Of a DNA stretch of 64,000 nucleotides, positions 14,659 to 23,821 are shown in pieces. Source of the stretch: G965220305 sp965220305 (GTDB taxonomy: Bacteria; Chloroflexota; Dehalococcoidia; Lucifugimonadales; UBA3495); the NCBI GenBank assembly GCA_965220305.1, contig OZ244817.1:3844001-3908000 (forward strand). Reading direction: 5' to 3'. Under the pieces are notes generated by a model. It did not search any database. It was not told where the DNA came from and was given only the letters and a program-made list of their open reading frames with translations. The number at the start of each line of letters is the position of its first letter. Within the stretch, counting starts at the first letter, position 1. The position numbers were made by a program, and so were the translations under genes.

Positions 14659-14838
14659 ATGGGTCTTCTGCACTGCCTGCTTGTCGGTCTCCCCATTGTT
14701 GGTGGCTTGGCCATCAGTGCTGCTCTATTTCCCTCGGTTGCCCTGTGGTTTGGGAAAGCACCGCGCCGGCGTCCATTGATACCAGCATTCGTGTCTGGTC
14801 GCCCTGCGGGCGCTGATGACAAAAACACATTATTCTGA
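14659..14838 (+). CDS. Possible 59-aa single-TM peptide
   Basis: The ATG follows GGCGGAGG with five-base spacing. Residues 4-28 are hydrophobic (LHCLLVGLPIVGGLAISAALF), and the tail is short and basic. It starts directly after the structured repeat, which could be its leader. No family recognised and codon use is not informative, so this is a weak call. The bases from 14839 to 15136 hold only two TTGACA/TTGACG boxes and no gene. Confidence 0.35.
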   Translation: MGLLHCLLVGLPIVGGLAISAALFPSVALWFGKAPRRRPLIPAFVSGRPAGADDKNTLF

Positions 14839-15140
14839 CATCATCGTATACATCATTGGGTGTCCGCTGTTGACAAAACCTCGTTCTCTTGACGACTTGG
14901 AGTCCATAAATGTTTGAACTAGGGGTCGCGAGCCGATTCCGGCAGCGTAATGTCGCTGCGGGATTTGTAGGGGCCCTTCTGTCCGGAAGGTTTGCTAGGA
15001 ATGCTGCTTGTGCCTCCAGGCAGCGGCTAACGGTTGTGGGTGCCTGGTTCTTCCTGCGGAGGATGGCGTCTCCTTTCTTCGTTGTGGCGACCATTTCGTG
15101 GGTGACCTGCCCAACCGGGACTTTCCGGCCCGGTTTCTAA

Positions 15141-16587
15141 TATTACAACGACGGGTTTTTGGTAGGATAATTCGGGAGACGGCGGGGGCTTTGGGGAGGT
15201 GGGGACGATGGAGAGGGCAGCTTTCGAGCGGGTTTACGAGGCCTTTCTGGAGTTCCATGCCTACTTCGCTGGTGCCTTTGGCCGCAAGCAGTGGCGGGAA
15301 CACAGCAGGCATTATCTGCCGGGCCTGCTGGTCCAGGCCCAGGAGCGGCGCAACGCCGAGAATCTGTCCGAGATGGTTCCGGTCTCGGCCCGGGCGATGC
15401 AGCGCTTTCTCACCGAGGCCCGCTGGGACGATGCCGCGGTCATCGCCCGCCTGCAGGAGTACTTGGGTCCCAGGCTGGAACACCCGCTGGCGGTGTGGGT
15501 GTTCGACGGCAGCGACTTCCCCAAGCAGGGCGTCAAATCGGTAGGGGTGGCCCGGCAATACTGCGGGGCGTTGGGCAAGATAGCCAATTGCCCGGCCGGA
15601 GTATTCCTGGCCCACGTGGGGCCGCGGGGGCGGGCCCTGGCGGACCAGCGCTGGTATCTGCCCGAGGCATGGACTTCGGACGCGGGCCGCTGTGCGGCGG
15701 CGGGCGTGCCGGAGGAGCGGCGGCGGTACCGGTCGAAGACGGACCTGGCATTAGATATGCTGGAGCAGGCCCGGGCTCGGGGTTGCCGCAGCGCTGGGTG
15801 GGTCGCTGGGGATTCCGCCTTCGGGATGTCCCCGGCGTTCCGAGACGGCTTGGCTGTAACAGGAATGCTATACGTTCTGGACGTCCGGCCGGACATGACG
15901 GTCTGGCCGCTGGAGCGAGCCGGCCTATCAGGGATTCGGGCGTCCCCGCCAGCCCAAACTGCGCAGCGGACAGCGCCTGACCATGGCGGAGCGCAGCTTG
16001 GCGCTGCCGGAGGAGTCGTGGCGGGAGATTACGGTGGCGGAGGGGTCCCAGGGGCCGCGGGTCTACCGGTTCGGCGCCCAGAGGGTCCGGGAAACCCGGA
16101 ACCGGAAGCCTGGTGGAGTGGTTTGGGCAAGCTACCGCCAGAACCTGGACGGCAGCGAGTCCCGCTACTACCTGTCCAATGCGCCCGGGGACACTCCCCT
16201 GGAAACCCTGGCCCACGTGGGGGGGTCTAGGTGGCGTATTGAAACCGAATTCGAGACCGAAAAGAGCGACATCGGGCTGGACGAGTACGAGACCCGGACA
16301 TGGGCCGGATGGCATCACCACGTGGCCATGTGCCTGCTGGGCGGGGCGTTTCTGTTGGGCCTGCCGCAGGACTGGGGGGGAAAAGATGCCCCGGATCACG
16401 CGCCCGCAGGTGTACCGGGTGGTGCGGGAGATGCTGCCGCGGGAACGGTTCGGACCGGATGAGTTGCGGCAATGGCTGGAAGATGTCCAACAGCGCAACG
16501 AGCGGGCGAAACGCTCCCACGAGAAACGCCGCGCCGCCCGTCGCCGGGAAGCATCAGGCGTCCCTCCTTAAACTCGTCGTTGTAATA
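15141..16587 (+). mobile_element. IS701-family insertion sequence, degraded
   Basis: A 1447-bp element with 13-bp perfect terminal inverted repeats, TATTACAACGACG at 15141-15153 and CGTCGTTGTAATA at 16575-16587; beyond one mismatch, four more bases match. It is flanked by CTAA on the left and CTAG on the right, an imperfect copy of the YTAR target duplication of this family. The single transposase gene is frameshifted twice. Confidence 0.88.
15199..16571 (+). pseudogene. IS701 transposase, two frameshifts
   Basis: The DDE-type transposase starts MERAAFERVYEAFLEFHAYF and runs in frame through VWVFDGSDFPKQG (first catalytic Asp) and AGWVAGDSAFGMSP (second) to WPLE near 15915. There a duplicated GAGC (15913-15920) shifts the frame; the product resumes as YQGFGRPRQPKL and MAERSLALPEESW, and reaches IETEFETEKSDIGLDEYE with the catalytic Glu region. 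A run of seven G at 16374-16380 then shifts the frame again, and the tail continues as KMPRITRPQVYRVV to ASGVPP at 16571. Without both lesions it would be a normal-length protein, so the element was intact recently. Confidence 0.88.
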
Positions 16588-16708
16588 CTAGAGGGTTGAA
16601 AGCGGATTCCACGACTCCCAAGCCCCCCGGGAGCTTCGCGGCGCAGGCAGCCTCCTCCCAAAGATGACCTGGCCCCAATGAAAATTGCTACCATCCCGGT
16701 TGGAGGCC

Positions 16709-17323
16709 TTAGGGACCGGTCCAATCGAAGGGAGCGTAATGGCCGTTCTTGCCCGTGTTGTCCCAGGTCATTCCGTGGTCGTCATAGGTGCTACCCGCGC
16801 CCCGGGCCATGGTCAGTGTGGAGTTGACCGGATGGCCGGTATTCTCCAGTTGCATGGGCCCTTCCTGACCCCGGGCCAGGATTCCTTCAACGTGAAAATC
16901 CATGATATGCGGTATTTGTACCCGTCTGGAATGGCCGTCGGCCAAGTAGCTTATGGGGGTGTGCTTTACCCCCATAAAATTGGTGGTGAGCCTGGTCCAG
17001 CGTTCCAGCGGCCCCCCGGCCTCGCCGGAAACAATCTTGGCCAGGGCGTCCCGCTGAGCGGCGTCCGCCCGTTCGTCGACATAGGCGGCCATTGTCCAGT
17101 CACCGGCGCCCATATTCCCCGGCGTGTAGGCAATCACAACAAAATTCAGGTCATCTAGGGGAGTCCCGTTGAACTCTCCCTGGGAAATGTGGAAGGCAAA
17201 TCCTACGTCGCAATGTCCCTCGGTGGGAGTCCCGGACGCCCCCGGAATCACGCAGGGACAAAGTATCTCGCAGTTGCAGTTCTCGAAATAGTCGCCCTTC
17301 AGGCTCCAAGTGTCCGTAGTCAT
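16709..17323 (-). CDS. DUF1326 domain protein
   Basis: A 204-aa soluble protein. Its start (W-x-L-KGDYFENCNCEILCPC) carries the three-cysteine signature of DUF1326, a family of unknown function that probably binds metal through CNC and CPC. Conserved downstream patterns are HCDVGFAFHI and the glycine-rich C-terminus ending APFDWTGP. It lies alone between two IS elements, so it is part of the accessory segment or a core gene stranded by insertions. Confidence 0.85.
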   Translation of the reverse strand: MTTDTWSLKGDYFENCNCEILCPCVIPGASGTPTEGHCDVGFAFHISQGEFNGTPLDDLNFVVIAYTPGNMGAGDWTMAAYVDERADAAQRDALAKIVSGEAGGPLERWTRLTTNFMGVKHTPISYLADGHSRRVQIPHIMDFHVEGILARGQEGPMQLENTGHPVNSTLTMARGAGSTYDDHGMTWDNTGKNGHYAPFDWTGP

Positions 17324-17748
17324 CTCTTGCCCTCCGTGTCAGGTGTTGCCTGGCCTGGGTAAGTTGACCAGACGCCCCAGTTGCCACCGGGGACGATAGT
17401 AAATGTACGAATTCCTGCCGTTTTGGTTCAGGCGCAGCTTATATTTTACGCCAACGCCAGGGGTCAAGTTCAAGTGCAAGTCCCGGAACAAGGCAGACGT
17501 TGCCATTAGTGGTGTCGGATGGCGGCTTTTACCGTCGCCACTAATGGCAATTGGCCGATGGCAGCCGGGGTCTATCGATGGTTCGGGTATGGACCAACTA
17601 GGTCTAACGGGCGGCTCACCACCCCCACCGTCATTCCGGCGCAGGCCGGAATCCCGGGCTTGTGCCGGCGGATGACTCAGGCCCTTTGCTCCGCTCAGGG
17701 CCTGCACTGGGCGAAGGCGGAGTGATGATAATTGAAAGACCCCGGCCC
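17324..17748. other. Intergenic stretch with hairpins
   Basis: No gene seen. It holds a 13-bp perfect inverted repeat at 17500-17550 (TTGCCATTAGTGG ... CCACTAATGGCAA) and, at 17633-17652, the ATTCCGGC/GCCGGAAT hairpin. TTGAAAGACCCCGG just before the IS66 left end also recurs near 48217. Confidence 0.6.
17500..17550. repeat. 13-bp perfect inverted repeat
   Basis: TTGCCATTAGTGG and CCACTAATGGCAA separated by 25 bases. It is not followed by T residues on either strand. Possibly the stem of a small mobile or regulatory element. Confidence 0.6.
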
Positions 17749-19165
17749 GTAACTGTTCAGAGTTGAGGGGAAATCAGGAGCCTGCGGCATTCCAGGAGGG
17801 GATTGAGGCCCCGGGCCCGCCAGGCGCCAAAGAGAGATGCCAAGGTCATTTTGCTGTCGCTGCCCGCTTCCGAGCGGGTGCCGCCGCTGATTTTACGGCT
17901 GATCACCAGGTGGCGCAGGCTCCGTTCCGCGGCGTTGTTGTCAGATGGCGTCTCCGGGTGGGAAACGAAGACGAACAACTCCTTGATGTGCCGCTCAATC
18001 CGCCGGCACAGTTTTCCCTGGACGGCCAGCGGGTCCTCCAGGAAAGGGCGGCACAGCCCAAGCAACCGCCTTTCCAGCGTCAACTGCTCCCGTGAGGAAC
18101 AGCCCCCGGCCGCCCAACCCACGGCCTTGGCGTAGAGCCGTTGCACTCTCCGGGCCCACCGGACAAGACCGGCGTCTTCTGGGTACAGCGCCTTCAGTTT
18201 GTGGATGTCCCGCAACAGATGGGCCCAGCACCGCTGCTTCAAGCCGGGGTAGTGGTGGTAGGCCACGTAGAAGTCGCTCACCAGAATCCCGCCGAAGGAC
18301 TCGCCCAGGACCTCGTCCACCACCGCCCCGCCCCGGCCCCGGCGCAGGAAGTACCGCTCCGTGGACGTGCTGAAGGTCCAAACGTAGCCGTTGACTCCGT
18401 TCTCCCGCCAGCCCGTCTCATCAGCGTGGACCACCGGGCTGCTGCGGATGCGTTCCAGCGCTTCCGCTACGGCCGGCCGGGCCTGCTGCGCCACTTGATG
18501 AACAACACGGACGATGGCCCCAACGCTCAGTTTCAACTGATGCAACGTTCGCAGATACCATTGGATTGTCCTTACCGGCAGCCGCCCCTCTTCCCGCAGG
18601 GTCACTATCAGGCTTACCAGGTTGGCCCCCAAGGGCTGGCGGCCCGCGGCCAGCCCTTTCAGAGGGTCCCGGGGCAGCCGCCGTTTCCGGCACAACGGAC
18701 ATATCCGGGCTATGAATACGTGCTCTGTGACTTCCGCCGGGACTGCCGGAATGTCTATGATCTCCCGGGTCCGCTGCGCCCATCCCCCGGTCAGGGCAGT
18801 ATGACATTCGGGGCAAGACTCCGGGGCGTGGACCACCCGTCCAGTGGGTTCCATCCGCGGTCGGGCAAAGCCGTGCTGACGCTTCTTGCGCGGCTTCTTC
18901 TCCGCCGCCGGCTTCTTGCGCCTGGCGGCAGGCTTATGCCCCGGCATCCTGGCCCCCGGTCCGCCGCCGGACAGGCGGGCCTCCAGGCTTTCGACCCGCT
19001 GCCTCAGTTCCGCGATAATCTCCAGCAGCGTCTCCCGGCTCGCCTGGTCCAAGTCCAATTCCGCTTCCATTGTTCTCTTATGCCACAATCGCACCCCGGA
19101 CGCCAGCGTTTTTCCGCCCAGCAAGAAAATTCAGCATATTCGCCTCATCAAGTCTGAACAGTTAC
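17749..19165 (-). mobile_element. IS66-family insertion sequence, single-transposase type, apparently intact
   Basis: A 1417-bp element with 18-bp terminal inverted repeats (GTAACTGTTCAGAGTTGA at 17749-17766; complement at 19148-19165 with one mismatch). Flanking eight-base words (CCCGGCCC and CCCGGGCC) are similar but not identical, so the target duplication is uncertain. It lacks the tnpA/tnpB accessory genes of classical IS66, as in the ISBst12-like subgroup. Confidence 0.88.
17757..19070 (-). CDS. IS66-family transposase
   Basis: A 437-aa DDE transposase from the ATG at 19070 (MEAELDLDQASRETLLEIIAEL); an upstream in-frame start adds 18 residues without homology. The N-terminal leucine-zipper region is followed by a basic stretch (RRKKPAAEKKPRKKR), the zinc finger (CPEC ... 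CPLC), then the catalytic core with VVHADETGWRENG (Asp), GGILVSDFYVAYH (Asp) and HPETPSDNNAAERSLRH (Glu). HADETGWR and SDNNAAERS are diagnostic for IS66. The full length and unbroken frame suggest it is functional. Confidence 0.93.
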   Translation of the reverse strand: MEAELDLDQASRETLLEIIAELRQRVESLEARLSGGGPGARMPGHKPAARRKKPAAEKKPRKKRQHGFARPRMEPTGRVVHAPESCPECHTALTGGWAQRTREIIDIPAVPAEVTEHVFIARICPLCRKRRLPRDPLKGLAAGRQPLGANLVSLIVTLREEGRLPVRTIQWYLRTLHQLKLSVGAIVRVVHQVAQQARPAVAEALERIRSSPVVHADETGWRENGVNGYVWTFSTSTERYFLRRGRGGAVVDEVLGESFGGILVSDFYVAYHHYPGLKQRCWAHLLRDIHKLKALYPEDAGLVRWARRVQRLYAKAVGWAAGGCSSREQLTLERRLLGLCRPFLEDPLAVQGKLCRRIERHIKELFVFVSHPETPSDNNAAERSLRHLVISRKISGGTRSEAGSDSKMTLASLFGAWRARGLNPLLECRRLLISPQL

Positions 19166-19298
19166 CCCGGGCCAGCGCCAATTGCTTCACTAGGGTAAGT
19201 CTGATAAGCTTGACAGTAGCCTAGAGGGCCTTCGGACTATCCGATGCGCCCCGGAAAATGGGTGCGCCGTTGGCGTTCTTCCTTTGAGGTGATAGAGC

Positions 19299-20426
19299 AT
19301 GAAAGAAGTTATTCAGGAAGCGGTTGACCTCCTAAAAGAACAACAGCCCTGCGTTTTGGCTACGGTAGTACGCACCAAGGGTTCAACTCCCCAGAAATCA
19401 GGAGCGATGCTGCTGGTACGGGAAGACGGTAGCGGCATTGGGACCCTGGGCGGCGGCTGTGTGGAGGGCGACATTTGGTTTGCGGCCCGGGAGTTGCTGC
19501 GAAACCACGGCGGCCCGGAGTTCAAGGACTATTATCTTAACGAAGACATTGCCGCCAGGGACGGGTTGGTCTGCGGCGGCACCATGTATTTCTACCTTGA
19601 ACCCTTCTATGGGCCAGACGACTTCCTGCCCATCGGCAACGAGGTGTTGGAGGCCTACGATGGCGGCGACCCGGTGGCGCTGGCCACGGTGGTCAACGTA
19701 AAGGAAGGAGCGGACAACCTGGGGCAAAAGCTGCTGCTGCGCTCCAGCGGTTCAGTCGCCGGCACCTTGGGCAACCCGGCCCTTGATGCTCAAGCCTTGG
19801 AGGTCGCCCGGCGCGTCGCCGATGTTGGGGCCGCCGAGAGCCTGATAACCGATGATGGCACAGAACTCTTCATCGAGGGGTTTACCACTCCTCCGACCCT
19901 GGTGATGGTGGGCGGAGGACACGTAGGCAAGGCAACCGCCGATCTGGCCCACAACTTGGGATACCGGGTCTTCATTGTGGACGACCGCCCGGAGTTCGCC
20001 AATCGGGAACGGTTCCCCTATGCTGAAGATGTGATTGTCACCAGCTACGAGGGATGGTCGCAGCACCTTTCTATCAACGTTAACACCTTCGTTGTCGTAG
20101 CTACCCGTGGGCATCGCTTTGACGATTTGGCCCTGGAGTCGGCCCTGCCTACCCGGGCCCGTTACATCGGCCTGCTGGGGAGTCGAAGAAAGACCCTCAT
20201 GATTTACCAGAGACTGCTGCAGGGCGGGACCGGCCTGGAACGGCTGAAGGAGATTCACGCACCTATTGGCCTGGACATCGGCGGTCTGACCCCTGAAGAG
20301 CTTGCGGTTAGCATCATGTCCGAAATCATCATGGTGCGACGCGGCGGTAAGGGCGGCGTCATGCAGATGGACGATTGGTACCTGGAACGGGTTTCCCAGA
20401 GGGCCCAACGCGCCATGAGTGCATAG
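19299..20426 (+). CDS. XdhC/CoxI family molybdoenzyme maturation protein
   Basis: A 375-aa cytoplasmic protein. The N-terminal XdhC_CoxI domain has CVLATVVRTKGSTPQKSGAMLLV and GTLGGGCVEG; the C-terminal Rossmann domain (from residue about 205) has VMVGGGHVGKATADLA and ATRGHRFDDLAL, ending with GGKGGVMQ. Family members insert or sulfurate the molybdenum cofactor in xanthine dehydrogenase and CO dehydrogenase-type enzymes. The gene is followed after 14 bases by a MocA-like nucleotidyltransferase, so the pair probably matures a molybdenum hydroxylase encoded elsewhere, since none is in the window. GAGGTGATAG precedes the ATG. Confidence 0.92.
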   Translation: MKEVIQEAVDLLKEQQPCVLATVVRTKGSTPQKSGAMLLVREDGSGIGTLGGGCVEGDIWFAARELLRNHGGPEFKDYYLNEDIAARDGLVCGGTMYFYLEPFYGPDDFLPIGNEVLEAYDGGDPVALATVVNVKEGADNLGQKLLLRSSGSVAGTLGNPALDAQALEVARRVADVGAAESLITDDGTELFIEGFTTPPTLVMVGGGHVGKATADLAHNLGYRVFIVDDRPEFANRERFPYAEDVIVTSYEGWSQHLSINVNTFVVVATRGHRFDDLALESALPTRARYIGLLGSRRKTLMIYQRLLQGGTGLERLKEIHAPIGLDIGGLTPEELAVSIMSEIIMVRRGGKGGVMQMDDWYLERVSQRAQRAMSA

Positions 20427-20440
20427 GGCGGGGCGCGCGG

Positions 20441-21034
20441 GTGTCCGAAACAGTAGCCTTGTTGCTGGCGGCGGGAGAGTCCCGCCGCATGGGCCAACTG
20501 AAGGCCCTCCTACCCTGGCGGGGGGCTCCTCTCTTGAGCCACCAGGTGAGTGCGTTACGGCAGGCGGGAGCAGACCGGGTGATAGTGGTGGTGGGCCATC
20601 AGGCGGACCGTCTTAAACCGCTTTTAGAGGGCCAGGAGGGAGTGGAGTGGGTGGTCAACCCGGACTACTTGCAGGGCAAGACCACGTCCATTAAGGCCGG
20701 GCTCGCAACCATCGGGGAGGGTCAGACCGAGGTCCTGCTAATCTTGAACGTGGACCAGCCCCGCAGCGCCGAGACCATCGGACATTTGTTGCAACAGCAC
20801 GCAGCGTCAAGCTCCCTCATCACCATCCCAACCTTCGGCGGGAAGGGCGGACACCCCATTATTGTCTCGTCCCAGTTGTTGGGCGAGTTGATGGATATTA
20901 ACGAGGAGACCCAGGGGGTTCGCGCCGTGGTCGACCGGCATAAGGAGCAGACCCGGCGTTTGGAATTAGGTGCTCCCGAGGTGTTGTGGGACCTGAACAC
21001 CCCGGAACAATACGAGCAGGCCCTGAAGAATTAG
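20441..21034 (+). CDS. MocA/MobA-like molybdenum cofactor nucleotidyltransferase
   Basis: A 197-aa NTP transferase. The GTG at 20441 gives VSETVALLLAAGESRRMGQLKALLPW, with the nucleotide-binding signature LLLAAGxSRRMGxxK in its proper place at the N-terminus. Later motifs are VVVGHQADRL, VVNPDYLQGKTTSIKAGL and LILNVDQPR (metal-binding Asp). Family members transfer CMP or GMP to molybdopterin. Its pairing with XdhC supports MocA (cytidylyl) over MobA, but this is inference. It ends before a strong bidirectional terminator. Confidence 0.9.
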   Translation: MSETVALLLAAGESRRMGQLKALLPWRGAPLLSHQVSALRQAGADRVIVVVGHQADRLKPLLEGQEGVEWVVNPDYLQGKTTSIKAGLATIGEGQTEVLLILNVDQPRSAETIGHLLQQHAASSSLITIPTFGGKGGHPIIVSSQLLGELMDINEETQGVRAVVDRHKEQTRRLELGAPEVLWDLNTPEQYEQALKN

Positions 21035-21180
21035 ATAGTTGGGAGGAGGTTGGGAAAGGGCCAACCGTACTCTCCAGCCAGGGTGCTTTCGATGCACCTT
21101 TAAGCCAGTGGGTAGCCACTCGACTGTCCATTGAGGCTTGACATTCAGCCCAGCCCTTGGGAACAAGCCGTTGAAAAAGC

Positions 21181-21209
21181 AAGACCCGGTCGCTTAGCGA
21201 CCGGGTCTT
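21181..21209. terminator. Bidirectional intrinsic terminator
   Basis: AAGACCCGGTCGC, three-base loop, GCGACCGGGTCTT followed by TG. The A-rich left side gives a U-rich tail on the minus strand. It lies between the converging MocA-like and MFS genes. Confidence 0.85.
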
Positions 21210-21243
21210 TGTATGCTATGGAAGTAGGACTCTCAGTCTTTAA

Positions 21244-22509
21244 TTAGACTGCTTGCAACCGGGGCAACGATGGGCGGGGCATCAGCAGCGAGGCCAGGAA
21301 GCCCAAGAAGAACAGTGCGGAGGCGAAGTAGAAGGCCGCCACCCAGCCGTAGGAGTTGACCAGGAACCCGGCAACCAGGGCTATTCCGGCTCCGAAGAAT
21401 GCGTTGCTGCCCCACATTAGCCCAATGAACGTGGCGTCCAATCCCCGGCCCGCCGCCTCGTCAATCGCCGCCGCCTGGGTTAGCGAGTTGACCACCGAGT
21501 GGAACAGTCCGAACACCGCCACCACGGTTAATGTCAGCACGGGATTACTTCCCGACATTACCAGGGCTATGGGCAGAATGAAGGTTATAGCCATAACGAA
21601 GATAATTATTGACTTGCGTCCGATTCGGTCAGAAAGCGCGCCGAACAAAGGCCCGGAAACGATGCCGGGGGCTGCTATCAGCGTCACGTGGGCACCCACT
21701 AACCAGTAGCTCATTTCCAATTCCTGTCGTAGATAAAAGGGCAGGAAGAAGACTACCGACCGGTCGGCCATGCCCCGCACGGCAGATACCGTGAAAATGG
21801 CCCACATGCCCACACCCTGGAATGCCTCGCGCAGGCTCGTAAGTTGGGTCATAAAGTTGGTCTTGAAGTCCAGGGTGTTCTTCCTTGGGCCGGCCACATT
21901 CCACAGCACCACCAGGATGAGCAAGGCCAATAGGAACAGCATGGGAGTGCCGCCCCCCAGAATCCACCGCCAACTTCCGCTGAAAGTCAGATAAGCCAGC
22001 AGGCCACCCGCAATCAGAGGGCCGAGCATGTCGCCCATGTTTCCGGTGGAGCGGTGCAGGGAAATGAACAACCCGCGACGCTCCGGGAACCGCTGCGAAA
22101 GCAGCCCCAGGGCCGGCGGGTGCCATAGGGCGCTGCCCGCCGAGGCGATGACCAAAGCTGCTAGGATCAGGCTGTAGGTGGGCGATAATGCAACCAGAAG
22201 GTACCCGACTCCGAGCAGGGCCATGCTGAAGGCCAGCAGTTGGGCCGCGCGGTGCTGGAACATGTCCACGAAGAAGCCGCTGGCCATGCTGGTGGCCCCG
22301 CTGGAAAGCTGACGCACTGCCGACAGCAGGCCGGCCTGAATGGGGTCCAATCCCAGGTTCTCGTAGAGGGCAGTCACCAGCACTGGAAAGCTGTGCCCGT
22401 ACATGTGCTCCAGACCGTGGGCGCCTATAAGGCTGGTAGCCGTTACCGAATCCTTGGTGCGACGCTGCTGGCCTCCGCCGATCGCCGTGGTATTCGTGGC
22501 TTGAACCAT
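21244..22509 (-). CDS. MFS transporter, Fsr-like efflux type
   Basis: A 421-aa permease with about twelve hydrophobic segments. The N-terminal pattern GAHGLEHMYGHSFPVLVTALYEN and the loop motif GALSDRIGRKSIII, typical of the MFS A-motif, support the superfamily. SQRFPERRGLFISLHRSTGNMGDMLGP resembles the fosmidomycin-resistance branch of efflux proteins. Substrate unknown. The gene is monocistronic, convergent with the molybdenum pair and 172 bases from the asparaginase gene in the same direction. Confidence 0.88.
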   Translation of the reverse strand: MVQATNTTAIGGGQQRRTKDSVTATSLIGAHGLEHMYGHSFPVLVTALYENLGLDPIQAGLLSAVRQLSSGATSMASGFFVDMFQHRAAQLLAFSMALLGVGYLLVALSPTYSLILAALVIASAGSALWHPPALGLLSQRFPERRGLFISLHRSTGNMGDMLGPLIAGGLLAYLTFSGSWRWILGGGTPMLFLLALLILVVLWNVAGPRKNTLDFKTNFMTQLTSLREAFQGVGMWAIFTVSAVRGMADRSVVFFLPFYLRQELEMSYWLVGAHVTLIAAPGIVSGPLFGALSDRIGRKSIIIFVMAITFILPIALVMSGSNPVLTLTVVAVFGLFHSVVNSLTQAAAIDEAAGRGLDATFIGLMWGSNAFFGAGIALVAGFLVNSYGWVAAFYFASALFFLGFLASLLMPRPSLPRLQAV

Positions 22510-22681
22510 GTGGTTACCCTACCTTTCCTCGTTTTCTAACCGTATTTGCAGTACCAGTAGCCCTACCATGCAAACTTTTGAAAGTATACACCCGTTTGCT
22601 TGCGGGGGGTAGCGATTACCGACTCCTGGGCGGGTGCCCGGCGGCTGGTTGCCGTAACTCTACGGATAGAGCTGCCTTGGT

Positions 22682-23692
22682 CTAATACTCCCGGAACATT
22701 TGCTGTATATCATCCCGATTGCGGGTTACGCTAAGGGCCAGCATCAGAAGCACCCGGGCCTTGGGAGGCATCAGGTTATCCGATACGATGAACCCCTGCT
22801 CCTCCTTCCTAGGCGTCATCACCACCCGACCGGCGGTCGACCGGGAGGCCAGGACGACTGGGATGCCGTCCTGCACCGTCCGGGCCGCCGCCGCTGTGAC
22901 ATCGGGAGGGAAGGTCCCGCCGCCAAAACCGGCGACCACCAGACCGTCGGAGCGGTTTTGCCGCACCGCATCCACCAGCAGGCCGTCGGCCCCGGCGTAG
23001 GCGTACACGATGTCCACCCGAGGCAAACTGTCCATCTGGCCGACGTTGAAAACCGTGGCGGTGGTGTGTTTGCGCAACGGCGCCCGATAAAATACCACCT
23101 CGCCATCGGAGTCGGCGTAACCCAGGAATCCCAGTTCGTTGGGTCGGAATGTCTCCACCCGGAAGGTGTTGGACTTGGTGACATCTCGGCCACTGTGTAT
23201 TTCATTGTTCAGGACTGTGAGGGCGCCCATCCCGGCGGCATTGGGGCTTGCGGCAATGCGCACCGCGTCCAAGAGGTTCAGGTCGGCATCGGTGCCGATG
23301 GCAGTGGGGGGACGCATCGCTCCGGTGACCACCACCGGCTTGGTGGATTTTACCGTCAGGTGAAGAAAATAGGCCGTCTCTTCCAGTGTTGCCGTGCCGT
23401 GGGTCACCACCACCCCGTCGACGCCCTGGGCCAGCAGTTGCTCGATCCTCTGGGTGAGCCGTAACCACTCCGGCGGGCCGATGGCGGTGCTTCCAACGCT
23501 AATCAAGTCTTCTGCCTCTACCCGTGCGATGTCGTTGACTTCCGGTATGCGGGCCAAGGACTGTTCAATGGTTAGGTGCTCTCCCAGTTCCGGGTAGAGG
23601 ATAAAGTCCATCCGGTTGGGGCCGATCCCGGCAATACTGCCTCCGGTAGCTACTATTGCTATGTTGGGCAAAGGGCGATTCATCCTGTACAT
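22682..23692 (-). CDS. Asparaginase/glutaminase family protein with altered active-site residues
   Basis: A 336-aa protein of the type I/II L-asparaginase family. It has the N-terminal signature IVATGGSIAG, the second signature VVTHGTATLEETAYFL and the lysine loop SGRDVTKSNT (K173). Two classical positions differ: the nucleophilic Thr of TGGT is Ser19, and the Asp of HGTD is Ala101 (T100 is kept). Ser could act as nucleophile, but loss of the Asp, which binds the substrate amino group, points to a changed substrate. No signal peptide, so it is probably cytoplasmic. A possible promoter (TTGACA, 17 bases, TAGCCT) lies upstream on the minus strand. Orthology to ansA or ansB should not be assumed. 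Confidence 0.88.
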   Translation of the reverse strand: MYRMNRPLPNIAIVATGGSIAGIGPNRMDFILYPELGEHLTIEQSLARIPEVNDIARVEAEDLISVGSTAIGPPEWLRLTQRIEQLLAQGVDGVVVTHGTATLEETAYFLHLTVKSTKPVVVTGAMRPPTAIGTDADLNLLDAVRIAASPNAAGMGALTVLNNEIHSGRDVTKSNTFRVETFRPNELGFLGYADSDGEVVFYRAPLRKHTTATVFNVGQMDSLPRVDIVYAYAGADGLLVDAVRQNRSDGLVVAGFGGGTFPPDVTAAAARTVQDGIPVVLASRSTAGRVVMTPRKEEQGFIVSDNLMPPKARVLLMLALSVTRNRDDIQQMFREY

Positions 23693-23821
23693 TCCCCCCC
23701 GGGCTATGCCCGTGAATTCGAGTTGCTAACTCCGTTAGAATATTCCCGAGGCTAATGTTACGGGATACGCTTGTCAACTGAGGGGAGCCTGTTCACAGCT
23801 ATCTAATCAAATAAGGATGTT

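Noticed and set aside
15533..16498. A 321-codon minus-strand frame in the IS701 element
   Set aside because: Shadow of the frameshifted transposase; composition is Pro/Arg-rich without motifs.
18141..19157. A 338-codon plus-strand frame across the IS66 element
   Set aside because: Antisense shadow of the transposase, whose DDE and zinc-finger motifs are unambiguous.
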